64,000 nucleotides of DNA from Anaerotruncus colihominis (GCF_010206195.1 NZ_VIQT01000010.1:62001-126000), one strand, 5' to 3'; positions 9,099-16,675 are shown, counted from the stretch's first letter. Notes: generated by a model from the sequence alone, not told the origin. Made by a program: numbers and translations.

Positions 9099-9122
9099 AC
9101 TCCATTCCTCCTTGCCGCGGCG

Positions 9123-9443
9123 TCACTGCACAAATTCTTCGGCCGTGCGCCGGCCTACATAATGATGCTGCGCATTAAACAGGTTGATATCGCCAATTTC
9201 CGTCAGCTTGCGCATGGTTTCTTCAAGGAGCTCAATGTTCGGGCAGAGCCAGAATGTGAAATACCGCCATTCGCACGACCAGCTGCAATCAAAATTGCCG
9301 AAGGTCTGCACCCCCTTGGCACGCGCCTCGTCCATCACTGAACGGAGCTTTTCCATAAACGTTTGTTTTGTTTGATCATCCGCACAAAACCAGCTGTCGG
9401 TTGCCTTCCAGAAAGCTACAAATCCAAGCGGCTGCTGATTCAT
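9123..9443 (-). CDS. Small conserved protein resembling DUF6616
   Basis: 106 residues. The Trp/Phe-rich sequence (GFVAFWKATDSWF, WRYFTFWLCPNIELLEETMRKL) has the alternating strand-helix pattern of dimeric alpha-beta barrel proteins and resembles the uncharacterised DUF6616 family. It is the first gene of the eight-gene minus-strand operon, behind a consensus promoter. Function unknown; a small regulatory or substrate-handling role is only a guess. AAGGAGGAAAAAGCG precedes the ATG. Confidence 0.6.
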   Translation of the reverse strand: MNQQPLGFVAFWKATDSWFCADDQTKQTFMEKLRSVMDEARAKGVQTFGNFDCSWSCEWRYFTFWLCPNIELLEETMRKLTEIGDINLFNAQHHYVGRRTAEEFVQ

Positions 9444-9513
9444 TCGCTTTTTCCTCCTTGAAATTGTTTAATAATGTTTTATTTTGTTTTATTAATCGAT
9501 CACTTTAGATCAA

Positions 9514-9542
9514 ATAATAATTACTTCACATTGATTTGTCAA
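9514..9542 (-). promoter_or_regulatory. Sigma-A-type promoter of the ABC/kinase operon
   Basis: On the minus strand TTGACA (9542-9537) is followed after exactly 17 bp by TATTAT (9519-9514). The surrounding AT-rich 200 bp separates the operon from the divergent DeoR gene. CAAAT/ATTTG half sites flanking the -10 and -35 could bind the regulator; this is inference. Confidence 0.8.
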
Positions 9543-9720
9543 CCCGATTTTGCAAACTTTAGCACGATTATAGATTTTCCGACACAAATATTATTCAATT
9601 TGCTCAATTCCTTCCTGCAAGCATTTACAAAAGTATCTTGATTTGTTATCCTTATCTTCAAAAGCGGATGTTTGGAAAATCAATCACACCGCACAACCTA
9701 TCGCGGATGGAGATGTTCGA

Positions 9721-10500
9721 ATGCTAAAAGACGAACGTTTAAAGGAAATCGAAACCATGCTGCAAACAAACGGAAAGGTGGAGGTCGGCAACCTCTGCCG
9801 CATCTTCAATGTGACGGAAATGACCATACGCCGTGATCTCAACGATCTGGTTGCCCGCAATCTTGCCGTGCGCAGCCACGGCGGCGCTGTGGCTGCGCCT
9901 GACACCATGCTGACCGAACGGCCTTACGAAATACGCATCACGCGCAACCTGCGGGAAAAGGAAGCCATCGCACGCGAGGCGCTGCAATTTATCAGCGACG
10001 GCGACCGGGTGTTCTTTGATTCAAGCACCACGGTCTATTGCCTGGCGCGTCTGATTTCGAATACGCAAAAATTTCTTGCCGTGACCGATACCCTCTCCAC
10101 AGCCATAGAGCTGAATGCGCGCACCAGCCTGCGCGTCGTCTGTCTTGGCGGGGAGCTGAAAAAAACGACCGGCTCCTGTACCGGCACATTTGCTGAACAA
10201 ATGCTGAAAACGATGTATTTCAACACGGTTTTTATTGGGCTGCCGCGCATCTCCAGAACGGGCGTCCTTTCCACTTCCAGCATGAGCGAGCTTTCAATCA
10301 AGCGCGCCGCGATCGATCACGCCAGCCAGGTCGTTGTTCTGGCTGACAGCAGCAAGATTGGGGAACCGGATTTTCTTGCGATCGGCAATCTTTCCGAGGT
10401 CGATGTGCTGGTCACCGATTCAAATATTCCCGCGGATTTTGTACGGTATTGCGAATCGATCGGTGTGCGGACGATCATCGCACAGGCGCCGCAGGGCTGA
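9721..10500 (+). CDS. DeoR/GlpR-family transcriptional repressor
   Basis: 259 residues from the ATG at 9721; a longer in-frame reading from 9643 exists, but the family starts with LKDERLKEI and GGATGGAG lies before this ATG. The N-terminal winged helix-turn-helix (GKVEVGNLCRIFNVTEMTIRRDLNDL, about 20-45) includes the DeoR signature. The C-terminal DeoRC sensor domain binds a phosphorylated sugar in characterised members (DSSTTVYCLARL, HASQVVVLADSSK). It is divergent from the ABC/kinase operon, which it most likely represses until a sugar phosphate accumulates. Confidence 0.92.
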   Translation: MLKDERLKEIETMLQTNGKVEVGNLCRIFNVTEMTIRRDLNDLVARNLAVRSHGGAVAAPDTMLTERPYEIRITRNLREKEAIAREALQFISDGDRVFFDSSTTVYCLARLISNTQKFLAVTDTLSTAIELNARTSLRVVCLGGELKKTTGSCTGTFAEQMLKTMYFNTVFIGLPRISRTGVLSTSSMSELSIKRAAIDHASQVVVLADSSKIGEPDFLAIGNLSEVDVLVTDSNIPADFVRYCESIGVRTIIAQAPQG

Positions 10501-10507
10501 AAAGGAA

Positions 10508-10543
10508 AAGGGAACGGGACTTCGCATGAAGTCCCGTTCCCTT
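10508..10543 (+). terminator. Terminator after the DeoR gene
   Basis: A 16-bp perfect stem (AAGGGAACGGGACTTC) with loop GCAT lies 7 bp past the stop codon. The U-tract is weak (TTATT). Confidence 0.75.
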
Positions 10544-10561
10544 ATTCAATGTCAATAACTA

Positions 10562-10812
10562 TTAACGAATATATGCGCCGTTCGCATCGTACATACCGCC
10601 GCTTACAGCAGCCTGGCACAGGAAAAAATCAGCCATGCCGCCTGCTCGTAATCGTCAAGCGGCAGCGCCAGCGCCCCTGGGATGCGCACATCCGTATCAG
10701 TGGCGAGCGCGAGCAGCATATCGGGGCGGCAAACGCTTTCATTTGAGACGCCGGCCACCCCTTTTCTGGTTTCAGTATACCGGCCCGCCCGTCCCAAGTC
10801 AATCGGAGGCAT
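10562..10812 (-). pseudogene. Possible broken gene remnant, unrecognised
   Basis: A 69-residue minus-strand reading frame (10812-10603) ends in LALPLDDYEQAAWLIFSCARLL. From 10636 to 10562 another frame reads MADFFLCQAAVSGGMYDANGAYIR and stops. The texture of both looks protein-like and they overlap at QAAW, as if one frame had slipped. I do not recognise a family. The stretch could also be non-coding; this is the only content I see between the DeoR terminator and the DUF554 gene. Confidence 0.25.
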
Positions 10813-10831
10813 CGAAAAAGCCCCGGCCGTA

Positions 10832-11518
10832 TCAAATCCCGAACAGCGACAGTACCCCTACCGCAACCGGCGGGACCAGCAGGGCGGGCAGCAGATTGAG
10901 CGTTTTAATGCGTTTGATCTCCAGTATCCCAAGCCCTGAACTGAGAATCAGCACGCCACCAACAAGCGACAATTCCGTCAACAGATCTGGTGTAAGATAC
11001 GGCGCGATCACGTTGGCCAGCAGATAGATGCCGCCCTGCCATAAAAAGAGGACGGCAGCCGCCAGAGCGATTCCAAATCCAAACGTGGAGGAAAGCACAA
11101 CCGATGAAATCCCGTCGAGGATCGTATTTGTAAACAGGTATGTATTGTCGCCGTGCAGCGCGCTTTCCATCGGCCCAAGGATTGAAAGCGTGCCCGCGCA
11201 GTACAGCAAAATAGCCGTTGACAAGCCCTGCGCCAGATTGGAACCGCCGGAAATTTTAGAAACGGCCCGCGCAAAGGCCGTATCGAGCGAAAACTTCGTC
11301 CCGATCAGCCCTCCAAGCGCAAGGCTGACAATAAAAAGGACGCGGTATCTGCTGGCGGGCATCGCCTGCACGATGGCGTTGATCCCAAGCGCTGTGGCCG
11401 CCAGCCCCATCGCGTCCATCATAACGGCTTTGTACCGTTCGCCAATCCCCTTTTTGAGCGTGCTGCCAACGGCGCATCCAATTAAAATGGCGCCCGCGTT
11501 TGCTATGGTGCCGATCAT
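10832..11518 (-). CDS. DUF554 family membrane protein
   Basis: 228 residues with about six or seven hydrophobic segments. It has the DUF554 layout: a start at MIGTIANAGAILIGCAVGSTLKKG, then MDAMGLAATALGINAI, CAGTLSILGPMESALHGD, and a final VGGVLILSSGLGILEIKRIKTLNLLPALLV. The ATG at 11516-11518 is preferred over an upstream in-frame start at 11551 because AGAGGGGGA precedes it and homologues begin with this sequence. Integral membrane protein of unknown function. Stands alone. Confidence 0.9.
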   Translation of the reverse strand: MIGTIANAGAILIGCAVGSTLKKGIGERYKAVMMDAMGLAATALGINAIVQAMPASRYRVLFIVSLALGGLIGTKFSLDTAFARAVSKISGGSNLAQGLSTAILLYCAGTLSILGPMESALHGDNTYLFTNTILDGISSVVLSSTFGFGIALAAAVLFLWQGGIYLLANVIAPYLTPDLLTELSLVGGVLILSSGLGILEIKRIKTLNLLPALLVPPVAVGVLSLFGI

Positions 11519-11694
11519 GTCCGGATCCCCCTCTGTCTGTTTTTCGTACAAATACCCCTTGTGTTTTCACCGGGAGCAATTTATGATGAAATGGCACGGC
11601 GTCCGGCGACGCTTTTGCGGATGGCGTGCTGACGAACGCCATCCGCGCTCGAGAAGCTGAGTGAGACGCGTGAAAAACAGGCTGTACGCCACAG

Positions 11695-11726
11695 GCGGGC
11701 GGCCCGGCGTTTGCCGGGCCGCCCGC
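11695..11726. terminator. Hairpin between convergent transcripts
   Basis: A 14-bp perfect GC stem (GCGGGCGGCCCGGC, loop GTTT) lies 30 bp past the ferritin stop. On the plus strand CTTCCATTTTT follows; on the minus strand there is no T run. A second long hairpin without T tract (GCGGATGGCGT arms) lies at 11617-11646. The 11519-11755 gap holds nothing else recognisable. Confidence 0.55.
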
Positions 11727-11755
11727 TTCCATTTTTCACTGTTTGCGCCAGCGTG

Positions 11756-12268
11756 TCACAGCGTCAGTGTCGGAGCCGCGTATACGCGCGCCGCCAATTC
11801 ATTGTCCAGCATGTACAGCGCCTTGGGGTCGGCGCCGTACAGCTCCATCTTGCGGACCAGGTCGCCGGCGTTTTTCTCCTCCTCGCCCTGCTCCTTGACA
11901 AACCAATCGAGGAACTGCACGGTGCGGTAATCCTTGATTGTGTGCGCGGCATCATAAATGTTGTTGATCAGCCCGGTCACATAGCGTTCGTGTTCCAGGC
12001 CGGCGTTCAGGACCGCGGCATGACCCGCGAACTTGCCAGTTGGCTGTTCGACCGCCTCCAGCGTCACCTCAGCGTCATTGTTCTGCATATACTTCATAAA
12101 CAGCAGCGCATGATCGCGTTCCTCCTGCGCCTGTACGCCGTACCAGTTGGCAAAGCCGTCAAGCCCCTGCTGTGCGAAGTAGTTTGAGAAGGACAGGTAG
12201 AGATATGCCGAATAAAACTCCTTGTTGATTTGCGTGTTTAACAGCTTCGCTACTTTTTCGTCCAACAT
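11756..12268 (-). CDS. Ferritin (non-haem)
   Basis: 170 residues, typical bacterial ferritin length. The four-helix bundle carries the di-iron ligands (NKEFYSAYLYLSF with Glu17; AQEERDHALLFMKYM with the EExxH motif; the later Glu in LEHERYV and KEQGEEEKNA). It assembles a 24-mer shell that oxidises and stores iron, protecting anaerobes against Fenton chemistry. It is followed on the same strand by ybjQ-like but apparently has its own unit (29 bp gap). Confidence 0.95.
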   Translation of the reverse strand: MLDEKVAKLLNTQINKEFYSAYLYLSFSNYFAQQGLDGFANWYGVQAQEERDHALLFMKYMQNNDAEVTLEAVEQPTGKFAGHAAVLNAGLEHERYVTGLINNIYDAAHTIKDYRTVQFLDWFVKEQGEEEKNAGDLVRKMELYGADPKALYMLDNELAARVYAAPTLTL

Positions 12269-12297
12269 TGCATGATGCCCCTTTCGCCTTTTTTGTC

Positions 12298-12609
12298 TTA
12301 TTTGAACTTTACCGCTGTCCCATAAGCCATCACCTCAGCCGCGCCCTGCATCACCGAGGCGGACGAATACCGCACGGCGACAACAGCGTCCGCGCCGAGC
12401 GCCTGCGCCTCGTCAATCATGCGCTGCGTGGCGACGCAGCGCGCTTCGTTCATCATATCGGTGTATGATTTCAGCTCGCCGCCGACGAGCGTTTTAAAGC
12501 TCTGGGTAATATCCCTGCCGATGTTTTTGGACTGGATGGTACTGCCCTTAACAAGGCCGAGCGTCTCCAGCTCACGGCCGGACACGGTTTCCGTGGTAAC
12601 AAGCAACAT
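12298..12609 (-). CDS. YbjQ/UPF0145 family protein
   Basis: 103 residues from the ATG at 12607-12609 (AAAGGAGACGATAAT upstream; a longer in-frame reading to 12714 lacks support). It shows the YbjQ pattern: MLLVTTETVSG, the heavy-metal-binding-like core SKNIGRDI, LKSYTDMMNEAR, and ALGADAVVAVRYSSASV. Homologues form pentameric small proteins of unknown function. It probably shares a transcript with ferritin, 29 bp downstream. Confidence 0.9.
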   Translation of the reverse strand: MLLVTTETVSGRELETLGLVKGSTIQSKNIGRDITQSFKTLVGGELKSYTDMMNEARCVATQRMIDEAQALGADAVVAVRYSSASVMQGAAEVMAYGTAVKFK

Positions 12610-12733
12610 ATTATCGTCTCCTTTGTCGCCAAAATTGCGGATTTGTTTTGTATCCACGCCCTTATTATAGTCCACGGGCCGCCCGATTACAAGCTGTAAA
12701 TACACCCTTCTCACGCTGCGCAGCAGATGAATG

Positions 12734-12763
12734 AAGAAGCCATGCCGTGCGGCATGGCTTCTT
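12734..12763 (-). terminator. Hairpin after the XRE regulator
   Basis: A 13-bp perfect stem (AAGAAGCCATGCC, loop GTGC) overlaps the last bases of the XRE gene stop region. No clean T run follows on the minus strand, so activity as a terminator is uncertain. Confidence 0.5.
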
Positions 12764-12975
12764 TATCTGTGAGCTGCTGGATCGTCACTCAAATTCAGAA
12801 GATAGTCAATGCTTGTATTATAGAAAATCGCCAGCTTTTTCAGTATTTCAATTGGGATGTTGATTTTCCCTAACTCATAGTCGGAGTATGTCGTTTGTGC
12901 GACATGCAGGATTTCCGCCATCTGTTTTTGGGACAAATCGCGATCCTCCCGCAAGCCACGAATTCTATCATGCAT
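12763..12975 (-). CDS. XRE-family helix-turn-helix regulator
   Basis: 70 residues, essentially a lone Cro/C1-type HTH domain: IRGLREDRDLSQKQMAEILHVAQTTYSDYELGKINIPIEILKKLAIFYNTSIDYLL. No effector domain. It is divergent from the 82-residue gene at 13065, and the palindrome at 13028-13042 within that gene's promoter is its likely operator. Likely regulates itself and its neighbour. Confidence 0.88.
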   Translation of the reverse strand: MHDRIRGLREDRDLSQKQMAEILHVAQTTYSDYELGKINIPIEILKKLAIFYNTSIDYLLNLSDDPAAHR

Positions 12976-13018
12976 ACCATCACCCTATGGATATTTAAGC
13001 ATAGCACCGTTCGGCGTA

Positions 13019-13047
13019 TTGCTTTTTAACGGTATTACCGTTATAAT
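13019..13047 (+). promoter_or_regulatory. Promoter with embedded palindromic operator
   Basis: TTGCTT (13019-13024), a 17-bp spacer and TATAAT (13042-13047) form the promoter. The spacer contains the perfect palindrome TAACGGTATTACCGTTA (13027-13043), touching the -10. A repressor bound there would block polymerase; the adjacent XRE gene is the obvious candidate. Confidence 0.75.
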
Positions 13048-13064
13048 ATCCTTGAGGTGATCGT

Positions 13065-13313
13065 ATGGAATTATACAGGGAAATCCTGGTCAACGTCCTG
13101 CAAAGGCAGCAGGTGCGCGTGCTGTTCCCGCGCCTGAAAATCAGCGCCCGGGAGATTGTCGGAATGGAATGCTACAAGGCCCTGCGAAAAATCCGCGCAA
13201 TCCTCGCGGACGACCGCCTGGACGACGCGGAGTGTTTCCAAAAGATCGAGGAAATCGTCCAGGTGTTTGATCAGATGCACATTGGCTGCGGCGGCCGCCA
13301 CGACTTCGGCTGA
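13065..13313 (+). CDS. Small conserved Clostridia protein with C-terminal GGRHDFG
   Basis: 82 residues, predicted mostly helical (MELYREILVNVLQRQQVRVLFP, ECYKALRKIRAILADD, CFQKIEEIVQVFDQM) and ending in the motif CGGRHDFG. I recognise this as a recurring small protein of Clostridia but know no function. TTGAGGTGATCGT precedes the ATG. It lies directly behind the palindrome-controlled promoter and divergent from an XRE regulator. Confidence 0.6.
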   Translation: MELYREILVNVLQRQQVRVLFPRLKISAREIVGMECYKALRKIRAILADDRLDDAECFQKIEEIVQVFDQMHIGCGGRHDFG

Positions 13314-13322
13314 CGGAAAGGA

Positions 13323-13351
13323 TTGACAAGCGCGGCCGGCGGGGTTATACT
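13323..13351 (+). promoter_or_regulatory. Strong promoter of the ECF S-component gene
   Basis: TTGACA (13323-13328), 17 bp, TATACT (13346-13351). The transcript would carry a leader of about 130 nt (13358-13491) before the TTG start, long enough for regulation. The leader holds two CGTCATGAA direct repeats and a stem CCGCGC/GCGCGG around a T-rich loop. Confidence 0.75.
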
Positions 13352-13491
13352 GGTATCGTTCACCGTCATGAAGGCGGCGCCCAATCAACGTCATGAAAGA
13401 GCCAGGAAGGCAGGGCCGCAGAAGCAGCCCACAATTCCCGCGCTCTTTTTTCTTTTGCGCGGACATCTTTGGATATTTGGGAGGAATCGTC

Positions 13492-14025
13492 TTGAACAAA
13501 ACCGCTACGCAAAAGCTTATGACCTCCGCGCTCTGCCTTGCGCTGGGGCTGCTGCTGCCCTCGATGTTCCACATGATCGGCGCCGGCACCGTCTTTCTGC
13601 CGATGCATATTCCCGTTCTGCTGTGTGGGATGCTCTGCGGCGGGGCGTATGGCGCCGCCGTCGGCGCGGTCGTCCCGCTGCTTTCCTCGCTGCTGACGGG
13701 GATGCCGCCGATCTTCCCCATCGCGCCTGCAATGATGTTTGAGCTGTGCGCCTATGGGCTGCTCTCCGGGCTTTTATACCACAGCCTGCGCCGCAGCGTC
13801 TACATTTCCCTGATCGGCGCGATGCTCGGCGGCCGCGTCGTCTCCGGCATCGCCAACGCGGTGTTTATGGGCATGGCCGACAAGCCCTACGGCTTTTCCG
13901 CGTTCCTCTCCGGCGCGTTTGTGACGGCGCTGCCCGGCATCCTGCTTCAATTGATCGTCATCCCCCTGCTTGTGCTCGCCCTGCAAAGGGCCGGCCTGGC
14001 GGGCCGCACCGCTGCCGCGCGTTAA
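13492..14025 (+). CDS. ECF transporter S component (vitamin/cofactor uptake)
   Basis: 177 residues, six hydrophobic segments. The sequence SALCLALGLLLPSMFHMIGAGTVFLPMHIPVLLCGMLCG followed by GAVVPLLSSLLTGMPP is typical of ECF S components found in Clostridia. It binds a cofactor precursor in the membrane and works with a shared energising module (EcfAA'T) not encoded here. TTG start is supported by GGGAGGAATCGTC. The co-transcribed methyltransferase lies 24 bp downstream. The substrate cannot be read from the sequence. Confidence 0.82.
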   Translation: MNKTATQKLMTSALCLALGLLLPSMFHMIGAGTVFLPMHIPVLLCGMLCGGAYGAAVGAVVPLLSSLLTGMPPIFPIAPAMMFELCAYGLLSGLLYHSLRRSVYISLIGAMLGGRVVSGIANAVFMGMADKPYGFSAFLSGAFVTALPGILLQLIVIPLLVLALQRAGLAGRTAAAR

Positions 14026-14049
14026 CCAGCAGAAAAGGAGGCGCACTCT

Positions 14050-14637
14050 ATGTTTGAAATCGAACAGGTACGCGGCTATTTCGACGAACGCGCGTCCCAA
14101 TGGGACGCTGTCTGTTCGCACGACCGGCACAAGCTCGCCGCCATCGTCACTCTGGCGCGCGTTACGCCCGGCGCGCGCGTACTGGATATCGCCTGCGGCA
14201 CGGGCGTGCTCTTTGAGGAGCTGCTTTCACGCAATCCCGCATCTGTGACCGGCGTGGACCTGTCGCCAAATATGATCGCGCAGGCGCGGCAAAAGTACCA
14301 TGACCCGCGCCTGCAAATGCTCGCGTCCGACCTGTTCGACGTGGAGGAAACCGGCTTTGACACGGCGATCATCTACAGCGCCTACCCGCATTTCCCCGAT
14401 AAGCATCGCCTTGCGCAGAAGGTGCGCGCGATGCTTGCGCCGGGCGGCCGTTTTCTGATCGCGCACAGCGAAAGCCGCCAGACCATCAACGGCCGGCACG
14501 GCGGCAGCGCCTCCCCCATTTCGACGCCGCTGCGTCCCGCCCGTGAGGAGGCGGCCGCGTGGGAACCCCTGTTCCAAATCGATATGGTCGCCGACACGCC
14601 GGATCTGTACTTTATTTCCGGCACGGCTGACAAGTAA
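14050..14637 (+). CDS. Class I SAM-dependent methyltransferase
   Basis: 195 residues. The Rossmann motif I is VLDIACGTGVLFEELL (about 39-54), followed by motif II (VTGVDLSPNMIAQA) and the loop before the acidic adenine contact (MLASDLFDVEE). It methylates a small molecule using SAM; the substrate is unknown. It is transcribed together with the ECF S component, perhaps modifying the imported compound. AAAAGGAGGCG precedes the ATG. Confidence 0.88.
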   Translation: MFEIEQVRGYFDERASQWDAVCSHDRHKLAAIVTLARVTPGARVLDIACGTGVLFEELLSRNPASVTGVDLSPNMIAQARQKYHDPRLQMLASDLFDVEETGFDTAIIYSAYPHFPDKHRLAQKVRAMLAPGGRFLIAHSESRQTINGRHGGSASPISTPLRPAREEAAAWEPLFQIDMVADTPDLYFISGTADK

Positions 14638-14640
14638 AAA

Positions 14641-14674
14641 AGAGCCGCCGGCTGTTGCCGGCGGCTCTTTTTTT
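14641..14674 (+). terminator. Rho-independent terminator
   Basis: A 12-bp perfect stem (AGAGCCGCCGGC, loop TGTT) with seven T residues follows the methyltransferase gene directly. Confidence 0.93.
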
Positions 14675-14683
14675 GACCGCATT

Positions 14684-14732
14684 AGGGGCTGTTTGAAAAA
14701 TCAAAATTCCCTCTTTTTCAAACAAGTCCTAG
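14684..14732. repeat. Short inverted-repeat element (copy 1 of 4)
   Basis: 49 bp framed by TAGGGGCTGTTTGAAAAA and the complement of CTAGGACTTGTTTGAAAAAG. Related copies lie at 29751-29799, 30163-30212 and 30731-30896. Its right end supplies the TAG stop codon of the hydrogenase gene (14729-14731). Confidence 0.7.
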
Positions 14733-16237
14733 TCATTAAGCAGACTGAGCGTGATTTCATATTTGGAATCGAGCGCGTTCTTTTCAGGCGCCTGCGCCTT
14801 ATACTTTGTAACGGCGGCAGATGATTTGGCCACTGGCTGGAGCGTACCTGCGCCAGCTACGCAGCCGCCGGGGCACGCCATCCCTTCCAACAGGAACCCG
14901 TCGTATTTGCCGGCTTTCGCGAGCGTAAGCAGCTTACGGCATTCACGCAGGCCCTGCGCCGACGCGATCTTAACCTCGCGCTTTGGGTCAAGCCGCTTGA
15001 TTGCGTCCGCCACGGCCTGGGCGACGCCGCCGCCGACCGCGAAGCCGCGGCCCGCCGCGGTTGCTTCAATCAGCGGCTTTTCCTCCTTGATGTCGCCGAA
15101 CTTGACGCCCTTGGCAACAAACATACCCATCAATTCCTCAAACGTCAGCACAAAGTCGACGTCGCTGCGGATGGTACGGCGGCTGGCCTCCAGCTTTTTA
15201 GCTGAGCACGGGCCGACAAAAACGATCTTGCAGCCTTTATGCTCCTTCTTTTGCAAACGCGCCGTCAAAACCATCGGCGTCAGCGCCATCGAAATATACG
15301 GCGCGAGCGTCGGGAACAGCTTTTTTGCCATCACCGACCACGATGGGCAGCAGGAGGTCGCCATAAACGGCTGTTCCTCCGGGACGGCGCGCATAAAATC
15401 CTTGGCCTCCTCAATGGTGCACAGATCGGCGCCGATCGCCACCTCGACCACGCTGTCAAAGCCGAGCTGCTTCATGGCGGCGGTGAACTTTTCAGGCGTC
15501 ATCGCCGGGCCAAACTGGCCGACAAACGCCGGGGCGACAATCGCAATCACACGGTCGCCCTTTTTGATCGACTGGATCACCTGGAAGATCTGCCCCTTGT
15601 CCGAAATCGCGCCGAACGGGCAATTGACAATACACATGCCGCATGAAACGCACTTGTCGTAATCAATCACGGCGCGGCCGTACTCGTCGCTCGAAATGGC
15701 GTCCATACCGCACGCGCCGGCGCACGGACGCTCCATCTTCAAAATTGCCCCGTATGGACAAATGTCGGCGCAACGGCCGCACTTGATGCATTTTTCCTGA
15801 TCGATCACGGATTTCCCATGCACGATGGAAACGGCGTCGCGCGGACAGACCTCCTTGCAGGGATGCGCCAGACAGCCCTGGCAGCAGTCCGTCACATGGT
15901 ACTGCTTTTCCGGGCAGGCGTTGCAGGCAAATTTAATGATATTGACAAGCGGCGGATCATAATATTTTTCCGCGACGGCGCTCTGGTTGATTCCCATGGA
16001 AACGGGCGCATGCTCGTCCATCGGGCGCAATGGCAGGCCGATGGCAAGACGCAGGCGTTCCCCGACAATCGCGCGCTCCAAGAAAATGGAATCGCGGTGC
16101 TGCGCTGTCTCCCCATGAACGATCTTGTACGGCAGGCCCTCGATGCGCGAATAGTCGCCGCCCTCATAGGCCAGGCGCGCAACCTCTGTAAAAACCTTTC
16201 GCCTGATGTCCGTCACAGATGTATAAATTCCCCTCAT
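14729..16237 (-). CDS. [FeFe] hydrogenase, group-B-like monomer
   Basis: 502 residues from the ATG at 16235-16237 (AAGGAGTTGTAAA upstream; a longer reading to 16291 is less likely). Ferredoxin-like cysteine clusters fill about 110-210 (CxxCxxCxxxCP repeats). The H-cluster domain has the three motifs TSCCPSW, VGPCSAKKLEA and EGMACPGGC, whose cysteines hold the 4Fe subcluster. It reduces protons or oxidises hydrogen with ferredoxin; group B enzymes are little studied and may sense or take up H2. The annotated C-terminus ends at an inserted repeat, so the last residues may differ from homologues. Confidence 0.92.
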   Translation of the reverse strand: MRGIYTSVTDIRRKVFTEVARLAYEGGDYSRIEGLPYKIVHGETAQHRDSIFLERAIVGERLRLAIGLPLRPMDEHAPVSMGINQSAVAEKYYDPPLVNIIKFACNACPEKQYHVTDCCQGCLAHPCKEVCPRDAVSIVHGKSVIDQEKCIKCGRCADICPYGAILKMERPCAGACGMDAISSDEYGRAVIDYDKCVSCGMCIVNCPFGAISDKGQIFQVIQSIKKGDRVIAIVAPAFVGQFGPAMTPEKFTAAMKQLGFDSVVEVAIGADLCTIEEAKDFMRAVPEEQPFMATSCCPSWSVMAKKLFPTLAPYISMALTPMVLTARLQKKEHKGCKIVFVGPCSAKKLEASRRTIRSDVDFVLTFEELMGMFVAKGVKFGDIKEEKPLIEATAAGRGFAVGGGVAQAVADAIKRLDPKREVKIASAQGLRECRKLLTLAKAGKYDGFLLEGMACPGGCVAGAGTLQPVAKSSAAVTKYKAQAPEKNALDSKYEITLSLLND

Positions 16238-16293
16238 TTTACAACTCCTTCTATTTCTGTCGTGATCATATTCTTTCATCTTATTTAGCAATT

Positions 16294-16322
16294 ATTATTT
16301 AACATAATCGTGTTCTTGTCAA
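16294..16322 (-). promoter_or_regulatory. Promoter of the hydrogenase gene
   Basis: On the minus strand TTGACA (16322-16317), 17 bp, AATAAT (16299-16294), about 55 bp upstream of the start codon. Confidence 0.7.
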
Positions 16323-16398
16323 CAGTCTGCGCTAAGTTTAACAAAAAATACGCACAATGGAAGCCTTTTCTTTTAACTCCTTCTTTTGGATACAGGTA

Positions 16399-16415
16399 AG
16401 AACCTGTATTCACAG
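16399..16415. repeat. 17-bp dispersed repeat, copy A
   Basis: AGAACCTGTATTCACAG here is the exact reverse complement of 28829-28845. Adjacent bases make a small inverted repeat (ACAGGT AAGA ACCTGT, 16392-16407). The 16323-16453 gap holds no gene. Confidence 0.5.
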
Positions 16416-16453
16416 GCGATTGGACGTCATCCAATCGGACGGCCGGGCAAATA

Positions 16454-16482
16454 TTGACAACACGGCTGGGCCATGCTATGAT
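16454..16482 (+). promoter_or_regulatory. Promoter of the thiamin salvage operon
   Basis: TTGACA (16454-16459), 17 bp, TATGAT (16477-16482), ending about 18 bp before the TPP riboswitch aptamer. Confidence 0.8.
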
Positions 16483-16499
16483 AAATATATAATTGAATC

Positions 16500-16583
16500 G
16501 TGGGGAGCTTGCAGACAGGCTGAGAGGGAACTGTGCGTTTCGACCCGTATACCTGATTTGGGTAATGCCAACGTAGGGAGACT
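16500..16583 (+). ncRNA. TPP riboswitch (THI element)
   Basis: The conserved THI-box bases are all present in order: GGGGAGC, then GCTGAGAGGG, GACCCGTATACCTG, and GGGTAATGCCAACGTAGGGAG. It lies between the promoter and thiW. Binding of thiamin pyrophosphate should favour the terminator at 16595-16627 and shut off the operon. Confidence 0.96.
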
Positions 16584-16594
16584 TTGCTGAATTC

Positions 16595-16627
16595 AGCGGG
16601 ACATGCTTACGCGCGTCCCGCTGTTTT
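16595..16627 (+). terminator. Riboswitch expression-platform terminator
   Basis: Stem AGCGGGAC/GTCCCGCT around a 12-nt loop, followed by GTTTTTTG, immediately downstream of the TPP aptamer and 49 bp before thiW. Confidence 0.9.
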
Positions 16628-16675
16628 TTGTTTCCGCGCGGCAGCCCGTTCCATCAAAGAAAGAGGCTGATCATT

